A stretch of DNA of 8,071 bases from Ruminococcus sp. (GTDB lineage Bacteria; Bacillota; Clostridia; Oscillospirales; Ruminococcaceae), in contig JAIDNR010000189.1 in the NCBI GenBank assembly GCA_029063695.1, positions 1 to 8,071 on the forward strand, in the 5' to 3' direction. The notes under the pieces are model-generated. The model saw only the letters and a list, made by a program, of their open reading frames with translations, was not told the origin of the DNA and searched no databases. This document shows positions 1 through 5,167 of this stretch, in pieces. Each line of letters opens with the position of its first letter. Position 1 is the first letter of the stretch. Made by a program: the position numbers and the translations under genes.

Positions 1-509
1 CTTCCCGACGGAATATCATTCACAACAACACTTCCGCCGCCGATGACAACATTGTCGCCGATTGTAACTCCAGGCATTACGCATACATTGCCGCCAATCC
101 AGACATCATTTCCGACTTTAATCGGCTTTGCGTATTCAAGACCGCTGTTTCTCTGCTCCGCATCAATCGGGTGATCTGCTGTATAGAATCCACAGTTTGG
201 TCCTATAAAAACATTGTCCCCGAATGTGACTTCCGCACAGTCCAGAATAACGCAGTTGTGATTTACATAGAAATTGTCGCCGATTATGATATTATATCCG
301 TAATCACAGAAAAAGTTCGCTTCAATCCACGTATTTTCTCCTCTGAACATGATAAGTCTGTCAAGGAGACGGTTTTTCTTCTGATAGTCATTGTAAGTTG
401 TGGAATTGTATTCCGCACACAATTTTTTTGCGGTAACTCTTTCGGCAACAAGTTCAGGGTCATTGCCGTTGTAGAGTTCGCCTGCCTGTTGTTTTTCCTT
501 TTCAGTCAT
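1..509 (-). CDS. maa: Maltose/galactoside O-acetyltransferase (LacA/Maa/NodL family), 3' end cut by window edge
   Basis: This gene encodes a hexapeptide-repeat acetyltransferase that moves acetyl from acetyl-CoA to a sugar hydroxyl (maltose, glucose or galactosides in the family); it is expected to be cytoplasmic and trimeric. The 169 visible codons start at the ATG at 507-509. Residues 1 to about 55 resemble the maltose-acetyltransferase N-terminal helical domain (EKEKQQAGELYNGNDPEL). From about residue 73 there are left-handed beta-helix hexapeptides (IIIGDN, VTFGDNVFIG, IKVGNDVWIGG, VTIGDNVVIGGGS). TADHPID at 110-116 carries the family's catalytic His (H113). Family members are usually about 185-200 residues, so only some 15-30 residues are lost off the left edge. 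It is the last visible gene of the leftward operon. Its AGGAAAGGAG ribosome binding site lies in the final codons of the lipoprotein gene, and one base separates that stop from this ATG. The exact sugar acceptor cannot be read from sequence. Confidence 0.9.
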   Translation of the reverse strand, partial: MTEKEKQQAGELYNGNDPELVAERVTAKKLCAEYNSTTYNDYQKKNRLLDRLIMFRGENTWIEANFFCDYGYNIIIGDNFYVNHNCVILDCAEVTFGDNVFIGPNCGFYTADHPIDAEQRNSGLEYAKPIKVGNDVWIGGNVCVMPGVTIGDNVVIGGGSVVVNDIPSG

Positions 510-510
510 T

Positions 511-1359
511 TTAATTCTCCTTTCCTGTAAGTCCCTGAATGGTTATATAATCGGTTATCAGAACATCTCCTGTGCTATCCAATGTAAAAGTAAACTGCAC
601 TTCTGTCTTGCTGTATTCATCTATACCCTCATAAGCAGGGTATATTGTCATGAATTTCACAGCGTCCTTGCCCTTTTTTAATGAAAGCACATTGACATCT
701 GAAATATCCGTTTCTTTGCCGTCAATTCTCATCTTACTGAGACATACTGTTGCATCTTCTCTGTTGTTGTTGATATAAAGCGGTAACACATAGCCCTCCA
801 TGTAGTTTTTATCATCAAGAAGTGCTGATATTTGCAAACCTTTCTTATCGTAGAGAAGTTCGCTGTCAGGGATTTTCTGATTTTCTTTCCAGTCGGTCTT
901 GTCGGTACTTATAATAATCTCATCTGAATATTTGTATAAATTATTCAAATCAATTGATTCAGGGTCACTGGATATAAGTCGGAAAGATACCTGCCCGATT
1001 TCGTCAATACCTGCATTTTCCGCTGCACCGTCAAAAACACTCAATTCAAGTTCTGATGTTTCACCTGCTTCTATGCCTTTTGCTGCTAAAACCGTCATAA
1101 ACCTGTCATTCACATATAAATCATCAGCAAACAAAGATGTATGCTTATCAGACTTGTTTTCTGCTTTCAGCTTTACAATCGGAGCAAGAGGATTGCTTGC
1201 ATCGTAATCCTCAAAAGTAACAGTAAGATAACCCGTATCCCATACTACTGCTCCTTTGTCCTTGACATAATCAAAAGTTATTTTTACTTTGCTTTCACTA
1301 CAAGAAACCAGTCCCATTGCAAGCATGACAGACAAAGCAAATGCAGATAATTTTTTCAT
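511..1359 (-). CDS. Lipoprotein with two related beta-rich domains, function unknown
   Basis: This is a 282-residue predicted lipoprotein. It has a Lys-Lys N-terminus, a hydrophobic segment at residues 4-18 and a lipobox LVSC with Cys20 as the expected lipidation site, so the mature protein should be tethered to the outer face of the membrane. The rest is beta-rich with no catalytic motif that I recognise. Two segments, roughly residues 44-150 and 174-276, look like copies of one domain. Each has a stretch naming a loop with Asn or Asp (LYVNDRF, MRIDGKE), then a Gly/Lys turn, then a GI-D-E element (AGIDEIGQVSFRL, EGIDEYSKTEVQFTF), and ends in a strand (DEIIIST, DYITIQ). This layout is familiar from Firmicute lipoproteins of unknown role. 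The ATG abuts the ddl stop (TAAATG), and the ribosome binding site AAGGGGAG sits inside the ddl 3' end. The position in an envelope operon suggests a cell-surface role, which is inference. Confidence 0.85.
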   Translation of the reverse strand: MKKLSAFALSVMLAMGLVSCSESKVKITFDYVKDKGAVVWDTGYLTVTFEDYDASNPLAPIVKLKAENKSDKHTSLFADDLYVNDRFMTVLAAKGIEAGETSELELSVFDGAAENAGIDEIGQVSFRLISSDPESIDLNNLYKYSDEIIISTDKTDWKENQKIPDSELLYDKKGLQISALLDDKNYMEGYVLPLYINNNREDATVCLSKMRIDGKETDISDVNVLSLKKGKDAVKFMTIYPAYEGIDEYSKTEVQFTFTLDSTGDVLITDYITIQGLTGKEN

Positions 1360-2541
1360 TTAAAATTTGCTCCCCTTACTTCCTTTTGCACCGAAACTTC
1401 CGCCCATAGAAAGTATGTTGTTATCGAAAGTATAGTTGATTTTCTGTCCCTGTCTGTGACGTTTCAGGGCAAGCTGAATCATCTTTTCAAGAAGTGCAGG
1501 ATATTTCACACCCTTTGCTTCCCAGAGATAGAATGCAAGCGAACCCGGAATCGTATTGATTTCGTTGATATAGATTTTATCAGTCGCCATATCAATCATG
1601 AAGTCGATACGTGTAACACCATTACAGCCTAAGTATCTGAAAGCGTCAACGGCAAGAGTACGGATAGTATTTTCCTGCTCCTTGGAAATTTCAGCAGGTA
1701 TCTTTCTTTTAAGCGATGCCATACCTTTGCTTCCGCCGACATATTTCTGTTCAAAGCTGAGAATATCTTCATCACTTGCCTGTACGGGTTCTTCACATAC
1801 AGACGCTTCAGCAGATTCACTGTCTCCGACTACAGAGCAGTTAATTTCCTTGAGCTTTACAACAGCAGGCTCAACAAGTATTCTATCTGAAAACTCAAAT
1901 GCGGATTCAATGGACTTCATAAGTCCGTCACGGTCACTTGCTTTTGAAATACCGACGCTTGAACCAAGATTAATTGGTTTTACGATTACAGGATAACCGA
2001 ACTTTTTCTCGACTTCATCAGCACATTCATCGATTCTGTCAAGGTCAAATGAAGAAAAGCGGCAGCAGTCAAGAACAGGGAAACCTGCTTCTTTAAGTAA
2101 AATCTTCATGACGTACTTATCCATACCCACAGCAGACGCAAGAACGTCACAGCCGACGTAAGGCAAATCAAGAGTCTGCAAATAACCCTGCAATGCACCG
2201 TCCTCAACATTCGTGCCATGAACTATCGGGAATGCTATGTCAATATCAGAAATGAGATTTGAACCGAATTTCTTCATCTTCTGACGGATAAGCTGTACTT
2301 TTCCTTCACTTCTTACAAATACGCATTCGGTACATTCTTTGAGGAGTGTGGGAATATCCTTATAGTTATTTATATCCATAAGTTTTTCGCCTGTATAGAA
2401 CTCACTCTTTTTAGTCATGTAAACAGGCACAATATTGTATTTCTCAGTATTCATGCTTGCCATAGCCTGACAAGCCGAAATTACAGATACCTCATGTTCA
2501 ACGCTTCTTCCGCCGAATAATACAGCTAAATTTATCTTCAT
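1360..2541 (-). CDS. ddl: D-alanine--D-alanine ligase
   Basis: This ATP-grasp ligase joins two D-Ala molecules to make the dipeptide that ends peptidoglycan stem peptides; it acts in the cytoplasm. In order, the 393-residue protein shows the N-terminal GGRSVEHEVS motif (10-19, with E15), HGTNVEDGALQG (108-119), MDK (140-142), the ATP lysine in VIVKP (K188), the GSSVGI loop (193-198), the omega-loop element FEQKY (263-267), and the metal ligands D313 (RIDF), E327 and N329 (NEINTIPG). The Lys-Tyr pair K266-Y267 matches the Tyr that favours D-Ala over D-lactate as second substrate, so D-Ala-D-Ala rather than a D-Lac or D-Ser product is predicted. The protein is longer than many Ddl enzymes (about 305-370 residues) and ends in a Gly/Ser/Lys-rich tail (379-393). 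It lies 18 nt after the MurF-like gene, its pathway partner. AAAGGAG precedes the ATG by 10 nt, a slightly long spacing. Confidence 0.95.
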   Translation of the reverse strand: MKINLAVLFGGRSVEHEVSVISACQAMASMNTEKYNIVPVYMTKKSEFYTGEKLMDINNYKDIPTLLKECTECVFVRSEGKVQLIRQKMKKFGSNLISDIDIAFPIVHGTNVEDGALQGYLQTLDLPYVGCDVLASAVGMDKYVMKILLKEAGFPVLDCCRFSSFDLDRIDECADEVEKKFGYPVIVKPINLGSSVGISKASDRDGLMKSIESAFEFSDRILVEPAVVKLKEINCSVVGDSESAEASVCEEPVQASDEDILSFEQKYVGGSKGMASLKRKIPAEISKEQENTIRTLAVDAFRYLGCNGVTRIDFMIDMATDKIYINEINTIPGSLAFYLWEAKGVKYPALLEKMIQLALKRHRQGQKINYTFDNNILSMGGSFGAKGSKGSKF

Positions 2542-2559
2542 AAATATCAGTCTCCTTTA

Positions 2560-4173
2560 TTAATAATTGTCGGGCAGGTCATTTTCAAGCAGGACTATTT
2601 TTTTCCTGTCTGTATGATATGCCTGAACTTTTGCAAGTGCATCATTTAAATTATTGGCAACATAGACCTGTTCCATATTATAACCCGAATCCTTTATGCC
2701 GTTATAAATAGGCACAGTCTGATTTTTGCCGACAAGGACGATATAATCACAGGCTTTTGCAGCTTCCTGTCCGAACTCATAATTAAGTTCTTCCTGCTTT
2801 GCACCAAGTTCAACCATACCAGGAGTTACAAGTATACGGCAGGCATCAAATAATGCCAGAACATTGAGTGCAGCACGACAGCCGCTCGGATTTGAATTAT
2901 ACGCATCGTCTATGAAAGTAATACCATTTCCTTTGTCAAGAAGCTGTAATCTATGTGGAACTGCTGAAATACGTTTTACAGGAAGTACAAGTTTTTCCAT
3001 TGGTATTCCTGTATCTACCGCATATGCAATCGCACCCACAAGATTAAGTACACTGTGTTCACCGAGCAGTTTTGTAGTATAGCGGCAGGATTTACCGTCG
3101 GGCGATGTAACTGTAAATTCCGTACCTCTGTCCGATACCGTAATATCAGAGGCTCTCCAGTCGTTATTCTCATTAAGACCATAAGTTATCGCCGTTGGAT
3201 ATTTATCAAGTTTACTGCGTATAAGTTCGTTATCGCCGTTAAGATAAATTTTTCCGAGTGCCGAAACGCTGTCCGCAAGCTCAAATTTTGTGTTCAGTAC
3301 ATTTTCTATCGAACCGAAAGTCTCAAGATGCTGAGGACCGACGGAAGTAATAATTGCATCATGCGGATTTGCAATACCGCATAACTCTTTTATTTCGTGA
3401 ACACGTCTTGCTCCCATTTCACATACAAAATATTCGTGAGTAGGCTTTAAATCACGGCGGACTGTTATTGTAACGCCCATAGGAGTATTGAAACTTTCGG
3501 GAGTTTTCAGCGTTTCGTACTGTGATGCAAGAAGTTCGCTCAAATAGAACTTCATACTTGTCTTACCGTAACTTCCCGTGATGCCGACTTTATGCAAATC
3601 GGGCATTTCGGATAAAATTCTTTTAGCGTCGTTTATAAACCAGTTCTGGATATATTTTTCAATCGGCTTGTTGATTATATTCGCAAGCGGTGCAAGTATG
3701 GGAGTGAGATACAGAGCCGAACCAATAAGAATATAGGAAACAGGATTTGTAAGAATTTCTTTTTTCCATTGGTCGCATTTACATTTCTGACAGCCTATAA
3801 TTACGGCAATTCCGAAAATAACCGCAATCAGTATAAAAAACGTTGTAAGCATACGCTTTACCCTTGCTGTATATACAAACGGTTTCTTGAATTTCTTTCC
3901 TGGCTTGTTTGCTATGGCTATACTGATATTGAACAGTGAAAATGCCGTAATCATCGGAATTGCAGCACCCGTCCAGAATGAAGTGAACTGCATTACAAAC
4001 AGTGCAAGAGGAAAAATATATCTCTTGTAATTTTTTTTCATCCACCATGTATGCTCAGGAGTTTTGTAGCCGTTAAGCTGTAACATATGAAATTCCCTTA
4101 AAGAGAGGAATATAATTGAAATCAGCGTTATAACTGCATATACGCAAAATAAAATAATATTCATCAGATTCAT
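2560..4173 (-). CDS. murF: Membrane-anchored MurF-like Mur ligase (UDP-MurNAc-tripeptide--D-Ala-D-Ala ligase family)
   Basis: This is an ATP-dependent amide ligase of the Mur family; MurF joins D-Ala-D-Ala to UDP-MurNAc-tripeptide. Residues 1 to about 185 hold four or five hydrophobic segments (about 5-25, 53-88 possibly as two, 108-127, 144-166) instead of the soluble UDP-binding domain typical of MurF. The central domain follows: P-loop GITGSYGKTS (197-206, K204), EMGA (252-255), GPQHLETFGS (279-288), NTKFELAD (294-301, where K296 aligns with the usual carbamylated-lysine region) and GEHSVLNLVGAIAYA (371-385). The C-terminal domain has PHRLQ (406-410), the MurF hallmark DDAYNSNP (422-429) and TPGMVELG (450-457). 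At 537 residues it is longer than the usual 450 or so. A CxxCxC cluster (C128, C131, C133) sits between hydrophobic segments. The chosen ATG has AAAGGAG 6 nt upstream, overlapping the hydrolase stop. It may be the housekeeping MurF or a paralogue acting on a membrane-bound substrate; the symbol reflects family only. Confidence 0.85.
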   Translation of the reverse strand: MNLMNIILFCVYAVITLISIIFLSLREFHMLQLNGYKTPEHTWWMKKNYKRYIFPLALFVMQFTSFWTGAAIPMITAFSLFNISIAIANKPGKKFKKPFVYTARVKRMLTTFFILIAVIFGIAVIIGCQKCKCDQWKKEILTNPVSYILIGSALYLTPILAPLANIINKPIEKYIQNWFINDAKRILSEMPDLHKVGITGSYGKTSMKFYLSELLASQYETLKTPESFNTPMGVTITVRRDLKPTHEYFVCEMGARRVHEIKELCGIANPHDAIITSVGPQHLETFGSIENVLNTKFELADSVSALGKIYLNGDNELIRSKLDKYPTAITYGLNENNDWRASDITVSDRGTEFTVTSPDGKSCRYTTKLLGEHSVLNLVGAIAYAVDTGIPMEKLVLPVKRISAVPHRLQLLDKGNGITFIDDAYNSNPSGCRAALNVLALFDACRILVTPGMVELGAKQEELNYEFGQEAAKACDYIVLVGKNQTVPIYNGIKDSGYNMEQVYVANNLNDALAKVQAYHTDRKKIVLLENDLPDNY

Positions 4174-4184
4174 TTTATTCTCCT

Positions 4185-4955
4185 TTAATCAAGTTTCATA
4201 AACGAACTCATTACACGATTGAATGTAAACTGCTGCTCTAAAAATGAGTAGTGACCTGCATTTTCGAGCTTTACCAGTCCTGCATCGGGAATGAGTTTTT
4301 CCATTTTTTCGCCGTCCGAAAGCGGTGTAGCCGTATCATTAACTCCCCATACAAGCAGAGTTGGGCATTTTATATTTGGAAGAAGTGGCTCTAAATCCTC
4401 GTTCACGACTTTCACAAGAACCTGCCTCATAAGAGGAGATGCCGCCGCATAGTCCGCACTTCCCATTTTTTTACGGAAGTTCTCAAGTGCATCGGGAACA
4501 AGTTTCTGTGCAATTCCCGTTGAAAGTACCGCTTTGCCTGCCTTGTAATAATAAGTGCGGAAACTTTTCTTGTTGGATTTTGGCGGAAGTATTCCCGCAC
4601 TGTCCACAAGTATTACTTTGGTAATCTTAAAAGGCAGATTTTTCCTGCTGTTCATCTTGATTATCACACGTCCGCCGAAAGAATGACCCAGAAGCATGAC
4701 TTTATCTGTATTGTAATCTTTCAGAAAGCCGATTACAAAGTCAACATAATCGTCAACGCACCATGCCGACGGCGGTTCTGCACTTTCGCCGAATCCGGGC
4801 ATATCCATTGCAATTACTTTGTACTTTTTTGAAAGTAGGTCAATCAGGTTGGCGAACAGCTTTATATTGCTTCCCCAGCCGTGAAGCAGGACTATTAAAT
4901 CGCCCTCGCCTTTCTGTTCATAGTTTATCTTTATTCCATTAACTGTTTTTGTCAT
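4185..4955 (-). CDS. Alpha/beta-fold hydrolase
   Basis: This is a 256-residue serine hydrolase of the alpha/beta fold, expected to be cytoplasmic because no signal peptide is visible. The oxyanion-side HGWGS motif is at residues 25-29, DMPGFGES at 51-58, and the nucleophile elbow GHSFGG at 90-95 with Ser92. The acid is probably Asp207 in WGVNDTATPL, and the catalytic His is His235 in ENAGHYSFLEQ, giving a complete triad. A variable lid region lies at about 120-190. The length matches small esterases and C-C bond hydrolases of this fold, whose substrates cannot be told from sequence. It is the first gene of the leftward operon, behind a consensus promoter, and ends 11 nt before the MurF-like gene. 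That context hints at an envelope-precursor ester or amide as substrate, which is inference. The start ATG has GGAG 8 nt upstream. Confidence 0.9.
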   Translation of the reverse strand: MTKTVNGIKINYEQKGEGDLIVLLHGWGSNIKLFANLIDLLSKKYKVIAMDMPGFGESAEPPSAWCVDDYVDFVIGFLKDYNTDKVMLLGHSFGGRVIIKMNSRKNLPFKITKVILVDSAGILPPKSNKKSFRTYYYKAGKAVLSTGIAQKLVPDALENFRKKMGSADYAAASPLMRQVLVKVVNEDLEPLLPNIKCPTLLVWGVNDTATPLSDGEKMEKLIPDAGLVKLENAGHYSFLEQQFTFNRVMSSFMKLD

Positions 4956-4963
4956 TACGTTAT

Positions 4964-4967
4964 CTCC
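4964..4967 (-). promoter_or_regulatory. Ribosome binding site of the alpha/beta hydrolase gene
   Basis: On the minus strand, TGGAGAT places a GGAG core 8 nt upstream of the ATG at 4953-4955. It supports that start and lies in the short leader predicted from the promoter at 5000-5028. Confidence 0.7.
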
Positions 4968-4999
4968 ATTTTCTGTATTATATATGCGTATACATATTC

Positions 5000-5028
5000 A
5001 TTATATCACGGCAATAAATCATTGTCAA
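5000..5028 (-). promoter_or_regulatory. Sigma-A-type promoter of the leftward envelope operon
   Basis: On the minus strand there is a perfect -35 TTGACA (plus-strand 5023-5028), a 17-nt spacer and a perfect -10 TATAAT (5000-5005). A TGA directly before the -10 gives an extended -10 element. Transcription would start near 4993, leaving a leader of about 38 nt before the hydrolase ATG. No other promoter this good was seen ahead of the five leftward genes, so it probably drives the whole operon. Confidence 0.8.
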
Positions 5029-5042
5029 TTATTTTTCGCTGT

Positions 5043-5071
5043 ATATGATGATTTGCACAAAAAAATCATAT
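5043..5071. repeat. Inverted repeat between the divergent promoters, possible operator
   Basis: ATATGAT (5043-5049) is mirrored by ATCATAT (5065-5071). A nested alternative pairing is ATGATTT (5048-5054) with AAATCAT (5063-5069) around an 8-nt loop. It lies upstream of both promoter sets and could bind a regulator. The arms are short and AT-rich, so chance is a real alternative. Confidence 0.3.
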
Positions 5072-5087
5072 CAGGGACGTGCATTAT

Positions 5088-5116
5088 TTGACGATTAATT
5101 ATTTACTTGACATAAT
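5088..5116 (+). promoter_or_regulatory. Possible second, overlapping promoter upstream of recG
   Basis: TTGACG (5088-5093), a 17-nt spacer and CATAAT (5111-5116) form a near-consensus promoter. Its -10 overlaps the -35 of the better recG promoter, so the two could not be occupied at the same time. It is weaker by match, and in AT-rich DNA it may be fortuitous. Confidence 0.35.
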
Positions 5117-5136
5117 GCCGCTTTCTGGGATATAAT
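5107..5136 (+). promoter_or_regulatory. Sigma-A-type promoter of recG
   Basis: A perfect -35 TTGACA (5107-5112) and a perfect -10 TATAAT (5131-5136) are separated by 18 nt. Transcription would begin near 5143, about 25 nt before the recG ATG. It points away from the leftward operon promoter, so the intergenic region is a divergent control region. Confidence 0.75.
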
Positions 5137-5152
5137 ATAATAAAAGATTATT

Positions 5153-5160
5153 GAAAGGAG
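5153..5160 (+). promoter_or_regulatory. Ribosome binding site of recG
   Basis: GAAAGGAG ends 7 nt before the ATG at 5168-5170, a near-ideal placement that fixes the recG start. Confidence 0.8.
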
Positions 5161-5167
5161 TACGCTT

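Noticed and set aside
171..530. Plus-strand open frame of 119 codons
   Set aside because: It lies antisense to the acetyltransferase gene, which has clear hexapeptide repeats and a catalytic His; the plus-strand translation shows no domain and no ribosome binding site.
1598..1996. Plus-strand open frame of 132 codons
   Set aside because: It is antisense to conserved ddl motifs, its translation is Ser/Thr-rich low-complexity, and no ribosome binding site precedes it.
1360..2541. Vancomycin-resistance-type ligase (VanA/VanC/VanG)
   Set aside because: The omega loop keeps the Lys-Tyr pair of D-Ala-D-Ala ligases, and no vanH, vanX, vanT or vanRS-like gene is present in the window.
5043..5071. 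Rho-independent terminator or riboswitch in the intergenic region
   Set aside because: The inverted repeat is AT-rich and short, lies upstream of both predicted transcription starts, and so would not be transcribed in either leader.
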